From JBCCEJ01 sp039030335 (GTDB lineage Bacteria; Pseudomonadota; Gammaproteobacteria; HK1): a DNA stretch of 64,000 nucleotides. Position 1 is the stretch's first letter. The number at the start of each line of letters is the position of its first letter. The translations under genes were made by a program, and so were the position numbers. Where the stretch lies: NCBI GenBank assembly GCA_039030335.1, contig JBCCEJ010000020.1, positions 9,358-73,357 on the forward strand, in the 5' to 3' direction. Shown here one piece after another: positions 35,435-44,429 of the stretch. The notes under the pieces are model-generated. The model was given only the letters and a program-made list of their open reading frames with translations. It did not search any database and had not been told where the DNA came from.

Positions 35435-36079
35435 ATGACCAGAAAGAAAGCGAGCGGGCGGTCGGTCGATGTGGTCCCGCCGTCGCCCCGACGCGAGACA
35501 CCAGAGCCGGACGAGCCGGACGGACCAGACCCGGTTGAGCGATTTCGGCGCCGCGCCGGCTTGGTCATCATGCAGATACTGTACGGCGCGTGCGTGTTCG
35601 TACTGACCAAAGCCTACTACGAGCGGCCCGCGGCACCGCCGGAGCCGGCCGCCCGCCAACCGGCCACCGCCCAGGCTCGCCCGGCGCCGGCGACCAATCC
35701 GGCAGATGGTGTAGCGGGCAGTGCACTGAGCGCCGATGCTCTGCTGCGACAAGCCGTCACCGCGTTTCGCGCTCAGGACTATGCTACGGCCGCGCGCTTC
35801 TATCGGCAGATCATCGAGCGCGACCCGCGCAATCCGGACATTCTGAACAACTATGCGCTGGTCCTGCACTACACGGGCCAGTCGGGCCAGGCACTCGAGC
35901 ATCTGCGCACTGCGCTCAATCTGAATCCAACCCATCAGCGCAGCTGGTTGACTCTGGGCTTCATTCACAAAGCGACGGGCCGCACGTCCGAAGCGCGCGA
36001 GGCTCTAGAGCGTGCGGTCGCGATCGATCCAGCCAACGTGCTCGCAACGGAAGCCGGGCGGATGTTGGGTGAGCTCTAG
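35435..36079 (+). CDS. Membrane-anchored TPR protein
   Basis: 214 residues. A basic and acidic N-terminal tail of about 40 residues precedes one membrane helix (about 43-62, VIMQILYGACVFVLTKAYY), then an Ala/Pro linker and about three tetratricopeptide repeats (about 103-210: DYATAARFYRQIIERDPRNPDILNNYAL; QSGQALEHLRTALNLNPTHQRSWLTLGF; RTSEAREALERAVAIDPANVLAT). Probably a scaffold in the envelope. It starts 22 bp after the acyl-CoA dehydrogenase gene, but a functional link is not evident. Confidence 0.75.
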   Translation: MTRKKASGRSVDVVPPSPRRETPEPDEPDGPDPVERFRRRAGLVIMQILYGACVFVLTKAYYERPAAPPEPAARQPATAQARPAPATNPADGVAGSALSADALLRQAVTAFRAQDYATAARFYRQIIERDPRNPDILNNYALVLHYTGQSGQALEHLRTALNLNPTHQRSWLTLGFIHKATGRTSEAREALERAVAIDPANVLATEAGRMLGEL

Positions 36080-36087
36080 GCGCCCGG

Positions 36088-36105
36088 CGCGCGCGTCTGC
36101 GCGCG
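36088..36105. terminator. GC-rich hairpin between convergent genes
   Basis: CGCGCGC pairs with GCGCGCG (7 bp) around GTCT, between the stop of the TPR gene (36079) and the stop of the dehydratase gene (36114). No T run. Confidence 0.4.
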
Positions 36106-36113
36106 GGGCCGGT

Positions 36114-37853
36114 TCAACTGCGGATCGTGCGTGCGGCCAGACTCTCGGGCGCCGCGCGCAGCATGTCGAAATCGCAGCCCTTATCGGCCTGCAGCACTTG
36201 CTCGGCGTATAGCCGGCTATAGCCTCGGTCCGGGACTTGCGGGACGCTATGGCGCGCGCGTGCTGTAAGTTCAGCTTCGGCGACCAGCAAATCGATTCGC
36301 CGCTCGGCGACGCTCAACCGAATCCGATCACCGTTGCGCACCAGCGCGAGCGGCCCGCCAGCCGCGGCCTCTGGTGTCACGTGCAGGACGATGGTGCCGA
36401 AAGCCGTCCCGCTCATACGCGCATCCGAGATGCGCACCATGTCCTTGACGCCGGCCCGCGCGAGCTTTGACGGAATCGGCAGATAGCCCGCTTCGGGCAT
36501 CCCCGATGCACTTCTCGGGCCAGCATTTTGCAAGACGAGAAAATCATCTTCACGCACATCCAGCGAATCGCTGTCTATCCGGTTCGCAAGGTCCTCGAGC
36601 GAACTGAACACAACGGCACGACCCTCGCGCTCGAACAGAGCCGGAGTCGCAGCGGAGCGTTTGAAGACCGCTCCACCAGGCGCCAGTGAGCCGAACAGTG
36701 CAACCAGTCCGCCCTGCGGCTCCAGCGGTGCGTCGAACGAAGCGATGACGCTGCGGTCAACGTACTCCGCCGGCCCGGCGTCAAGGCGCTCGCCGAGGGT
36801 CTCGCCTGTCACGGTTGGACAGTCCAGGTTCAGTACGGGCCGCAGCTCATCTAGCACCGCACTCAGGCCGCCGGCGGCGAAGAAGTCCTCCATGTAGTTC
36901 GTCCCGACCGGCTTCAGATTGACCAGCACCGGGGTTTCGTTCGACCAGCGATTGAAATCCTGCAGGTCGACATTGACTCCGACACGCCCGGCAACCGCCG
37001 TCAGATGGATAACGGCGTTGGTTGATCCGCCGAGAGCGAGCAGCACCTTGAAGGCATTTTCGATCGACGCCGGGGTGATGATCTCGGATGGCCGGACCGG
37101 ACATCGCACGAGCCTGACAGCGGCTGCGCCGGTCGCTTCAGCCGCCCGCAGACGATCCGCATGCACGGCAGGAATGGCGGCGGTGCCCGGCAGCATCATG
37201 CCGAGCGCCTCGGCGATACAGGCCATTGTGCTCGCCGTTCCCATGACGGCACAGGTGCCGGCCGTCGTGGCAAGCCGGCCTTCGACCTGGTCGATTTCCG
37301 CGTCGTCGACATCGCCCGCACGGTAGCGCGCCCAGAAGCGGCGACAGTCGGTGCAGGCCCCCAGCCGTTCGCCGTTGTGACGCCCGGTCATCATGGGGCC
37401 GGCAACGAGTTGAATCGCCGGCAAGTCCGCGGACGCGGCGCCCATCAGTTGCGCCGGTACGGTCTTGTCACAACCTCCCATGAGCACAACGGCATCCATG
37501 GGCTGGGCGCGAATCATCTCTTCGGTGTCCATGGACATCAGGTTGCGGAACTTGAGGCTCGTCGGGTTCAGGAACACTTCCCCAAGTGACACGGTGGGAA
37601 ATTCGATCGGCAAAGCGCCTGCCGCCAACACACCGCGCTTCACGGCTTCAAGCATTTCCGGAAAGTGACGGTGGCAGTTGTTGAAGCCGCTCGGCGTGTA
37701 CGCGATGCCGATGATCGGCTTCTTCAACATGTCGATCGAATAGCCCATGGAGGCGGCGAAAGAACGGCGCAAATAAAGGGAAAAGCCGCGGTCGCCGTAG
37801 TTCGTAAGGCCACGGGCAAAACCGGCCGCGGCCGGTGGGGACTCATCGCTCAT
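36114..37853 (-). CDS. IlvD/Edd-family dehydratase, probably sugar-acid dehydratase type
   Basis: 579 residues. Iron-sulfur ligands appear in MGGCDKTVPAQ, GACTDCRRFW and GTCAVMGTASTMACIAEALGMMLPG; KVLLALGGSTNAVIHL and DARMSGTAFGTIVLHVTPEAAAGGPL are family signatures. The group dehydrates 2,3-dihydroxy acids. The GACTDCRRFWARYRAGDVD and GTCAVMGTASTM patterns resemble sugar-acid (arabinonate/xylonate-type) dehydratases more than the branched-chain enzyme IlvD. No other ilv or sugar-acid genes flank it, so the substrate remains open. Confidence 0.85.
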   Translation of the reverse strand: MSDESPPAAAGFARGLTNYGDRGFSLYLRRSFAASMGYSIDMLKKPIIGIAYTPSGFNNCHRHFPEMLEAVKRGVLAAGALPIEFPTVSLGEVFLNPTSLKFRNLMSMDTEEMIRAQPMDAVVLMGGCDKTVPAQLMGAASADLPAIQLVAGPMMTGRHNGERLGACTDCRRFWARYRAGDVDDAEIDQVEGRLATTAGTCAVMGTASTMACIAEALGMMLPGTAAIPAVHADRLRAAEATGAAAVRLVRCPVRPSEIITPASIENAFKVLLALGGSTNAVIHLTAVAGRVGVNVDLQDFNRWSNETPVLVNLKPVGTNYMEDFFAAGGLSAVLDELRPVLNLDCPTVTGETLGERLDAGPAEYVDRSVIASFDAPLEPQGGLVALFGSLAPGGAVFKRSAATPALFEREGRAVVFSSLEDLANRIDSDSLDVREDDFLVLQNAGPRSASGMPEAGYLPIPSKLARAGVKDMVRISDARMSGTAFGTIVLHVTPEAAAGGPLALVRNGDRIRLSVAERRIDLLVAEAELTARARHSVPQVPDRGYSRLYAEQVLQADKGCDFDMLRAAPESLAARTIRS

Positions 37854-37982
37854 CGGTCAGGCTCCGGGTCTTCGCAAGGGGCATGTAAGGCGACGGCGCG
37901 TAGCACGGTACGCCAATGCACTCGGGTGATCGTTTGGGTTAACTACGCGCATACCGTGGCGGCGGCGCAACGGAGGATCGGC

Positions 37983-39542
37983 TCAGTCATCTTCATCTCC
38001 AAACTCGGCGTCATCATCGCCGTCTTCTTCAATCGCCGCCTTGCCGTCAGCCGCCGCGGTGGCCGGACGACTTCGGACGGGCCTGGCGCGCGCATCAAAC
38101 TCGGCAACGCCATACCCGGTGGCCGTATCGACGCGAAGCTCGACGCCGGTCGTTCCCAACGAAGCGGAGCGCCGATTCAAACGCATGATGCGCCGCGCGG
38201 CCGCATCGCGCTCCAGCGGAAACACCACCCGGTGCATATCGTAGAGTGGCACGACCTCCAGCGTCCGTATGGTGTAAGTCTCGCGATCGAGCCCGAGGCG
38301 CACCGCTGCCCCGTAGTCCATGTCTGCGTTCAATGTTCCCATGTTGCGGGCGCCGCGCAGCAGGAAGTTGCCGACGCTGTACAGCACGATGCCGTGACCG
38401 ATGCGTTCGATACCCTGCACGACGTGCGGATGATGGCCGTGCAGGATATCGATACCGGCCGCCATGACTTTTTGCGCCAGGGCCCGCTGGTCCGGCCCCG
38501 GCACCAGTTTGCGCTCGGAGCCGAAATGCGCGGACAAAATGCGCACGTCCGCGTTGGCGGCGCGAAGAGCACCCAGTACGTCGTCCAGGTCATTGAGCGA
38601 CGCCATATAGGGCCCGCGGGGGTCCAGCGCGAAGCCAAAGCCCACGGAAGCGAACGCAATACGTACGCCGCTACGCTCGAAGACGTGCGGACGGATGGCT
38701 GCATCCCGACCGTGCCCGATCCCGGCGAAACCCATTCGCGCGCGCTCTGCCTTGAGCACCTCCAGAGCCATCAGGCCGTCTTTGATACCCGTAGGGCCGT
38801 AGTCGCCGGCGTGATTGTTGGCCATCGCGAACGCGTCGAAACCCGCGGTCGCAAGCGTTCGCAGGCCGTTCGCGTGCATGCGGAAGTTGTAGCGTTTCGC
38901 GGCCGGTCGACCACGCGAGGTTACGGCCGTTTCGACGTTGACGACATTGAGATCACCATCATCCAGAAATCGCTCGAAGCCCTCGACCATCTCGGTGAAC
39001 AGATGGTATTCCCCATATTTGTACCCGCCCAGAGCGTCGTCAGCGCTGCGATGAGGCTGCAAGCCCGTGTCCCCTACTGCGATGATGTACACACGGCTCT
39101 CGGCCGGGGCACGTGGCCACGCCGGCCGGCTGCAAGGCGCTGCAACGCACCGCAAGGTGAGCTCTACGATCCGCTTGCCAGATGCCCAGGCGAACACGCC
39201 GTAACGTCCGCTTCTCGGCACTTGAAACGTGATGGTTCGGGCGGCGGCCCCGTCGTAAGTCCACGGCGTATTCCAATCACCGCCGAGCACTTTGGGACCG
39301 CGCAGTCGTACCCGTTTCGCGCCGGCCACCCGGATGCGCACGCGCGCGCCCGCGCGCGCATCGAAGCTCCAGCCCGACACCGGGATGCTCGCGGGAGCGC
39401 TAACCTGCTCACCGAAACGGATCCGCTTCGACGTGATGAGTTTACCGTCGACATCCGTCGCCGCTGCGGGGCAGGCGGCGCCCAGCAACGTCGCCATGCA
39501 CAAAACGGTTAAGCACGAAGCGTGCAGTGAGGGTCGACTCAA
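37983..39542 (-). CDS. Exported CapA-family protein (poly-gamma-glutamate/metallophosphoesterase-like fold)
   Basis: 519 residues starting at TTG 39542, which overlaps the gcvT stop by TTGA; the next ATG is inside the signal peptide. A signal peptide (about 1-28) precedes an extra beta-rich domain (about 35-135) of unknown type. The CapA domain follows: IIAVGDTGLQ, VVNVETAVTSRG, AFAMANNHAGDYGPTG, LSAHFGSERK, ILHGHHPHVVQGIE and LYSVGNFLL, which carry the Asp, Asn and His metal-site residues. The C-terminus is acidic and disordered-looking. CapA proteins serve in polyglutamate or capsule formation; no cap partners are nearby. Confidence 0.85.
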   Translation of the reverse strand: MSRPSLHASCLTVLCMATLLGAACPAAATDVDGKLITSKRIRFGEQVSAPASIPVSGWSFDARAGARVRIRVAGAKRVRLRGPKVLGGDWNTPWTYDGAAARTITFQVPRSGRYGVFAWASGKRIVELTLRCVAAPCSRPAWPRAPAESRVYIIAVGDTGLQPHRSADDALGGYKYGEYHLFTEMVEGFERFLDDGDLNVVNVETAVTSRGRPAAKRYNFRMHANGLRTLATAGFDAFAMANNHAGDYGPTGIKDGLMALEVLKAERARMGFAGIGHGRDAAIRPHVFERSGVRIAFASVGFGFALDPRGPYMASLNDLDDVLGALRAANADVRILSAHFGSERKLVPGPDQRALAQKVMAAGIDILHGHHPHVVQGIERIGHGIVLYSVGNFLLRGARNMGTLNADMDYGAAVRLGLDRETYTIRTLEVVPLYDMHRVVFPLERDAAARRIMRLNRRSASLGTTGVELRVDTATGYGVAEFDARARPVRSRPATAAADGKAAIEEDGDDDAEFGDEDD

Positions 39543-40660
39543 CCGGCCCGTCTGACGTAGGTGTGCGGCACGAACGGTAACGCCGACACACTTAGCGGCA
39601 AGGCTTTGCCGCGAACCGCCGCCGTCAGCTCGGTGCCGATCGTTGCGTAGCGCGCATCGACATAGCCCATCGCGATAGGCGTGCCGTTACTCGGACCGAA
39701 GCCGCCGCTCGTCACCGCGCCCACCTCGACGCCGTCAGCATCACTGACGATGGCCCCCTCACGTACCGGCGCCCGCCCAAGCGGCTGCAGCCCGACGCGA
39801 ACGCGCGACGCGCCATCGTCCAACAGCGCAAACACACGGTCCGCACCGGCGAAACCGCCAGCGCGGGTGCCGCCGGCGCGTCGCGCCTTGCCAATGGACC
39901 ATGTCAACCGCGCACTCACCGGATCGACGCCGGCATCCATGTCGTGCCCATAGAGACAGAGCCCTGCTTCCAGCCGGAGTGAATCGCGCGCCCCAAGGCC
40001 AGCCGGCTCAACCGCTTCCAGGTCCAGCAGTGCGCGTGCCAGAGCGTCCGCCTGCCCCGCGGCGACTGAAATTTCGAATCCGTCCTCACCGGTATATCCG
40101 GAGCGGCTGACGCGGCACTGCACGCCACCTAGCGTCATCTCCGCCACTTGCATGAAAGTGAGCGCCTGCGGATTACCGCCGAGAGATCTGAGAGCCGCCG
40201 CGGAGGCAGGCCCCTGCAGTGCCAGCAGCGCCAGATCCGGGCGTGCCGTCACTTCGCAAAGTCCGTCCAAGGCTTGCTTGAGCAAGCCGATGTCGTGCGC
40301 TTTGCGAGCCGCGTTGACTACCAGGGCCAGACACTCGGACCAGCGCGCAACCATCATGTCGTCGAGAATGCCGCCGTCTTCGGCCAGCAGCAGAGCGTAG
40401 CGCTGATGACCTTCCGGAAGGTCGACGATATCTGCCGGCGTCAATTGCTCGAGCGCCGCGTCAGCGTTGTCGCCGGCGAGCTCGACCTGACCCATATGCG
40501 ACACGTCGAACAGGCTTGCCGCCGCCCTCGTATGCAGATGCTCCTTGACGATGCCACTCTGGTACTGAACCGGCATCGCGTATCCGGCAAACCCGACCAT
40601 GCGCGCGCCGAGTTCATTGTGCAGGTCGAATAGCGGCGTCCTGTCCAGTTCGTCGCTCAT
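39539..40660 (-). CDS. gcvT: Aminomethyltransferase (glycine cleavage T protein)
   Basis: 373 residues from ATG 40660 with GGAGGA upstream. Motifs: TPLFDLHNELGARMVGFAGYAMPVQY, FDVSHMGQVELAGDNA, LALQGP, SRSGYTGEDGFEI (folate-binding region) and GARDSLRLEAGLCLYGHDMD. It transfers the methylene group of glycine from H protein to tetrahydrofolate. gcvH and gcvP are not adjacent, unlike many operons. It is followed by capA with a 4-bp overlap. Confidence 0.92.
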   Translation of the reverse strand: MSDELDRTPLFDLHNELGARMVGFAGYAMPVQYQSGIVKEHLHTRAAASLFDVSHMGQVELAGDNADAALEQLTPADIVDLPEGHQRYALLLAEDGGILDDMMVARWSECLALVVNAARKAHDIGLLKQALDGLCEVTARPDLALLALQGPASAAALRSLGGNPQALTFMQVAEMTLGGVQCRVSRSGYTGEDGFEISVAAGQADALARALLDLEAVEPAGLGARDSLRLEAGLCLYGHDMDAGVDPVSARLTWSIGKARRAGGTRAGGFAGADRVFALLDDGASRVRVGLQPLGRAPVREGAIVSDADGVEVGAVTSGGFGPSNGTPIAMGYVDARYATIGTELTAAVRGKALPLSVSALPFVPHTYVRRAG

Positions 40661-40846
40661 GCCATCCTCCCGGGAAGCTCCGGTCGCCGTCACCTGGTCG
40701 GGCGACACTCTGAACGCTCGCAACCGAGGGCGCAATGCTTCCGGATCGGTGCGCGCGGCACCTTTCTCACAGTGGTAGCAAGCCTCTGCAATCAACCAGG
40801 TCACGCGTTACGATGCCCGGCCGGACCCGGTGAAGCGGATCTCGCC

Positions 40847-41479
40847 ATGCGCGTGCAGCACTATTTCGATTACAAGAGCCCCTACGCCTACCTCGCCCAG
40901 CAGGACACCTTCGCGCTACTGGAACTGCCCAACGTAGAACTGGAACTGATCCCCTACACGCTGGACATCCCGGCCTACCTCGGCAGCGCCGAAGTGAGCG
41001 GCGATGGCGAGGTACTGGCGGAAGTCCGCAATGCGCATCAATGGCGGCGGGTGCGCTACGCGTACATGGACTGCCGCCGTGAAGCGAACCGGCGTGGCGT
41101 CACGGTACGCGGGCCGCGCAAGATCTTCGACAGCACGCTGGCGCACAAGGCCTTTCTGTTTGTCGCCGAGCGTGGTGATGAACGGCAAACGCGGGACTTT
41201 CACATGCGCGTGTTCGAAAAATTCTGGCGTCGCGAGCTCGACATAGAGCAGGTGGAGGTCATGGCGGCGCAGATCGTAGCGACAGGCATCGACGCCGCGG
41301 AGTTCGAGGCTTTTGCCGCTGGCGCGGGTGAAGCCCGCCGGCAGGCATTACAGACGGACGCCGAAACCAACGGCGTGTTCGGCGTCCCAAGCTATCTGCT
41401 GGACGGCGAACTGTATTGGGGAACCGAGCGCCTGGAGAGGGTTCTGGAGCACATTCGGGCGACGCCGGCGCCCGCTTGA
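40847..41479 (+). CDS. DsbA-fold protein, 2-hydroxychromene-2-carboxylate isomerase-like
   Basis: 210 residues from ATG 40847 (MRVQHYFDYKSPYAYLA). FDYKSPYAYLA matches the glutathione-binding Ser of kappa-class GST/HCCA isomerases, and VFGVPSYLLDGELYWGTERLE is the conserved thioredoxin-fold C-terminal part with the cis-Pro. There is no CxxC. The family includes glutathione-dependent isomerases of aromatic catabolism. Divergent from gcvT. Confidence 0.85.
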   Translation: MRVQHYFDYKSPYAYLAQQDTFALLELPNVELELIPYTLDIPAYLGSAEVSGDGEVLAEVRNAHQWRRVRYAYMDCRREANRRGVTVRGPRKIFDSTLAHKAFLFVAERGDERQTRDFHMRVFEKFWRRELDIEQVEVMAAQIVATGIDAAEFEAFAAGAGEARRQALQTDAETNGVFGVPSYLLDGELYWGTERLERVLEHIRATPAPA

Positions 41480-41509
41480 CTACCGGGTGCGAATACGCGC
41501 TCGAGCGAA

Positions 41510-41537
41510 GAGCGGAGCGCCGGCTGGCACTCCGCTC
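41510..41537. terminator. Extended hairpin between convergent genes
   Basis: GAGCGGAG pairs with CTCCGCTC (8 bp); inside, after one C/A mismatch, GCC pairs with GGC around a GGCT tetraloop. It lies between the stop of the isomerase-like gene (41479) and the stop of ahcY (41562), consistent with a bidirectional terminator. Confidence 0.6.
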
Positions 41538-41561
41538 CAACGGTCGGGCGGTCAGCAAGAA

Positions 41562-42857
41562 TCAGTAGCGGTAGTGTTCGGGCTTGTAGGGCCCGCTCTG
41601 CTCGACGTTCAGGTACGAGGCCTGCTCGGCGCTCAACTCCGTCAGGTTTACATTCAGCTTCTTCAGGTGCAGTGAAGCGACTTTTTCATCCAGCTTCTTC
41701 GGCAGTACATGAACGTCTATCGCGTAGTTCGTGGCGTTTTGCCAAAGCTCTATCTGCGCCAGGACCTGGTTCGTGAACGAGGCGCTCATGACGAAGCTCG
41801 GGTGTCCCGTAGCACAGCCGAGGTTCACGAGCCGGCCTTCCGCCAGCACGATGAGGCGTTTGCCATCCGGGAACACCACCTCATCAACCTGTGGTTTGAC
41901 GTTTTCCCATTTGTAGTTGCGCAGTGCCGCGATCTGAATTTCGGAATCGAAATGCCCGATGTTGCAGACGATGGCACGGTCTTTCATTTCCCGCATGTGA
42001 TCGAGAGTGATGACGTCGACGTTGCCAGTGGCCGTGACGAATATGTCCGCATCCGCCGCGACCTCTTCCATAGTGCGCACTTCGTAGCCCTGCATGGCCG
42101 CCTGCAGTGCGCAAATCGGATCGACCTCCGTGACGATCACGCGAGCGCCCTGGCTGCGCAGACTCTCGGCTGATCCTTTACCCACATCTCCGTATCCGCA
42201 GACGACGGCCACCTTGCCAGCCATCATGACATCCGTCGCCCGCTTGATACCGTCGACCAGACTCTCGCGGCAACCGTAGAGGTTGTCGAACTTCGATTTC
42301 GTGACTGAGTCGTTGACGTTGATAGCGGGAACTTTGAGCGTGCCCGCGCGCGCCATATCGTAGAGGCGCATAACGCCGGTGGTGGTCTCCTCCGACAGGC
42401 CGCGCACATCGCTCATGAGCTCCGGATACCGGTCGTGCATCATCGCCGTGAGATCGCCGCCATCGTCCAGAATCATGTTCGGCCGCCAGCCATCAGGGCC
42501 TTCGATGGTCTGCACGATGCACCAGTCGAACTCTTCGTCGTCCATACCTTTCCACGCGAACACCGGGATCTCTGCAGCCGCTATCGCGGCCGCAGCCTGA
42601 TCCTGGGTGGAGAAGATATTGCACGAACTCCAGCGAATCTCGGCCCCCAGTGCGGTCAGCGTTTCGATCAGCACAGCGGTTTGGATGGTCATGTGCAGGC
42701 AGCCTGCAATCCGTGCGCCGCTGAGTGGCTTCGACTCGCCAAACTCTTCGCGGAGCGCCACCAGGCCGGGCATTTCCGTTTCCGCGATCAGAATTTCCTT
42801 GCGGCCCCATTCAGCCAGACTCATGTCGGCGACCTTGTAGTCCGAAAAGCTACTCAT
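41562..42857 (-). CDS. ahcY: Adenosylhomocysteinase
   Basis: 431 residues. Motifs: DYKVADMSLAEWGRKEI, AGCLHMTIQTAVLIETL, SSCNIFSTQDQAAAAIA, NVNDSVTKSKFDNLYGCRESL and the NAD site VVCGYGDVGKGSAESLR; it ends GPYKPEHYRY, the canonical C-terminus with the NAD-contacting Lys and Tyr. It hydrolyses S-adenosylhomocysteine to adenosine and homocysteine, keeping methyltransferases active. It lies 72 bp downstream of metK on the same strand, so the two activated-methyl-cycle genes are probably co-transcribed. I did not find a convincing SAH riboswitch before it. Confidence 0.97.
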   Translation of the reverse strand: MSSFSDYKVADMSLAEWGRKEILIAETEMPGLVALREEFGESKPLSGARIAGCLHMTIQTAVLIETLTALGAEIRWSSCNIFSTQDQAAAAIAAAEIPVFAWKGMDDEEFDWCIVQTIEGPDGWRPNMILDDGGDLTAMMHDRYPELMSDVRGLSEETTTGVMRLYDMARAGTLKVPAINVNDSVTKSKFDNLYGCRESLVDGIKRATDVMMAGKVAVVCGYGDVGKGSAESLRSQGARVIVTEVDPICALQAAMQGYEVRTMEEVAADADIFVTATGNVDVITLDHMREMKDRAIVCNIGHFDSEIQIAALRNYKWENVKPQVDEVVFPDGKRLIVLAEGRLVNLGCATGHPSFVMSASFTNQVLAQIELWQNATNYAIDVHVLPKKLDEKVASLHLKKLNVNLTELSAEQASYLNVEQSGPYKPEHYRY

Positions 42858-42929
42858 TGAAAGTGTGTTCTCCAGTTCAGAGTTCGTTGGTTTGAGCGAG
42901 CGCCCAGAAGTGCGCGGTCAAACGGTGTT

Positions 42930-44102
42930 TCAGCCGCCGAAGGCGCCGCGCAATGCGTCAGCCAGATCGGTGCGTTCCCAAGAGAAACCGCCATCATCAT
43001 CCGGCGTGCGGCCAAAGTGGCCGTAGGCCGCCGAGCGGGCGTAGATCGGGCGATTGAGTCCCAGATGCTCCCGAATACCGCGTGGCGACAGGTCCAGCAT
43101 CTCCTGCAGCGTGTCGGAGAGCTTGATCTCATCGACGTTCGCCGTCCCGTAGGTTTCGACATAGACCGACAGCGGTTTCGACACGCCGATCGCGTACGCG
43201 ACCTGAATGCAGCAACGTTCCGCGAGGCCGGCGGCAACCACGTTCTTGGCCAGATAGCGCGCGCCGTAGGCGGCGGACCGATCCACCTTGGTCGGGTCCT
43301 TACCTGAAAACGCGCCACCGCCGTGTGGCGCTGCGCCCCCGTACGTATCGACGATGATCTTGCGGCCGGTAAGTCCGGTATCACCATCCGGGCCACCGAC
43401 CACAAAGCGGCCGGTAGGATTGACGTAGAACTCGTCTTCCGGGCACATCCAGCCGTCGGGAAGGGTGTCCAGCACGAATGGGCGCACCAGTTCACGGACC
43501 TCTTCCTGGCTCAGATCTTCAGTGTGCTGAGTCGATACCACGACGGACGTCGCAGTCACGGGCTTGCCATTCTCGTAGCGCAGCGTCACCTGGCTCTTGG
43601 AATCGGGCAACAGACCGGCGACCGTCCCCGCGTGGCGCGCCTCGGCCATCCGACGGAGGATTTCGTGCGAGTAGTGGATCGCCGCAGGCATCAACACGTC
43701 CGTCTCCTGGCACGCGTAGCCGAACATCAAGCCCTGGTCGCCGGCACCCTCGTCCTTGTTGCCGGCCGCGTCCACACCCTGTGCGATGTCAGCCGACTGC
43801 GCATGCAGATAGACCTGCACATCCGCGGTCTGCCAGTGAAAGCCGTCTTGTTCGTAGCCGATGTCCTTGACTGCGTCGCGCGCCATCTGCTCGATCTTCG
43901 CCTTATCGACCCCACCCGGCCCGCGAACCTCGCCGGCGAGAACGATGCGATTGGTCGTGCAGAGAGTCTCACAGGCTACGCGCGCTTCCGGGTCCAGCCC
44001 CAGGTAGTGGTCGACCACCTCGTCGGAAACCCGGTCGGAAACTTTGTCGGGGTGACCTTCCGAGACGGATTCGCTCGTGAACAGGTAGCTGGAAAGGGCC
44101 AT
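42930..44102 (-). CDS. metK: S-adenosylmethionine synthase
   Basis: 390 residues from ATG 44102 behind AGGAGC. Signatures: FTSESVSEGHPDK, DQGLMFGYACQET and GGGAFSGKDPTKVDRSAAY. It makes SAM from methionine and ATP in the cytosol. Paired with ahcY downstream. SAM feeds, among others, the two radical-SAM halves of the FO synthase encoded later in this window. Confidence 0.97.
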   Translation of the reverse strand: MALSSYLFTSESVSEGHPDKVSDRVSDEVVDHYLGLDPEARVACETLCTTNRIVLAGEVRGPGGVDKAKIEQMARDAVKDIGYEQDGFHWQTADVQVYLHAQSADIAQGVDAAGNKDEGAGDQGLMFGYACQETDVLMPAAIHYSHEILRRMAEARHAGTVAGLLPDSKSQVTLRYENGKPVTATSVVVSTQHTEDLSQEEVRELVRPFVLDTLPDGWMCPEDEFYVNPTGRFVVGGPDGDTGLTGRKIIVDTYGGAAPHGGGAFSGKDPTKVDRSAAYGARYLAKNVVAAGLAERCCIQVAYAIGVSKPLSVYVETYGTANVDEIKLSDTLQEMLDLSPRGIREHLGLNRPIYARSAAYGHFGRTPDDDGGFSWERTDLADALRGAFGG

Positions 44103-44429
44103 GCGGGCGCTCCTGGTGCGGTTGTCAAAACGTCGCATTATCCGCTGCCGCTACTCACCCGGGCAACCCTGAAAGCGGTGACTCCTGTCGCATTCCGGCC
44201 GCTTCGAAAAGCGTCTGGCAGTTCCGGGCAGCGACACTGTGCGGTCGTTCGCAGGGCTCGCTCTGACGCGACAAATGTGTTGACGAAACGGATCTGGCGC
44301 ACAAGTCACCGGGGTGTGGGCGGCGCGGAAGTGCGCGGAAGCCCTGTGGTTACACTAACGGCCAACGCCAGCAAACGGCTGCACCGGCCTCGTGGCCGGC
44401 CGGCAGCATATCCAAAGGAGGAGTTTTCA
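44103..44429. other. Divergent intergenic region metK/SDR
   Basis: 327 bp expected to hold promoters for metK (minus) and the SDR gene (plus). A TTGACG near 44278 could be a -35 element for the SDR, but I see no matching -10. No SAM or SAH riboswitch fold was recognised. Confidence 0.35.

Noticed and set aside
33970..35610. Minus-strand open frame opposite the acyl-CoA dehydrogenase
   Set aside because: Shadow of a well-conserved plus-strand enzyme; no motifs.
39290..39380. CG-rich repetitive stretch (cgcgcgcgcc...) as a repeat element
   Set aside because: It lies within the CapA coding sequence and encodes an Arg/Ala-rich strand; it is compositional.
37665..39512. Long plus-strand open frame of 615 codons opposite the CapA gene
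   Set aside because: It mirrors the high-GC CapA gene, has no recognisable domain, and the minus-strand protein has clear CapA motifs and a signal peptide.
40661..40846. Possible glycine riboswitch upstream of gcvT
   Set aside because: The reverse strand lacks the conserved paired aptamer cores; only scattered short matches were seen.
42858..42929. Possible SAH riboswitch before ahcY
   Set aside because: The 72-bp spacer does not contain the conserved core expected of that riboswitch.
43323..44429. Long upstream extension of the SDR frame opposite metK
   Set aside because: The region is antisense to metK, and AAAGGAGGAG before ATG 44430 fixes the start.
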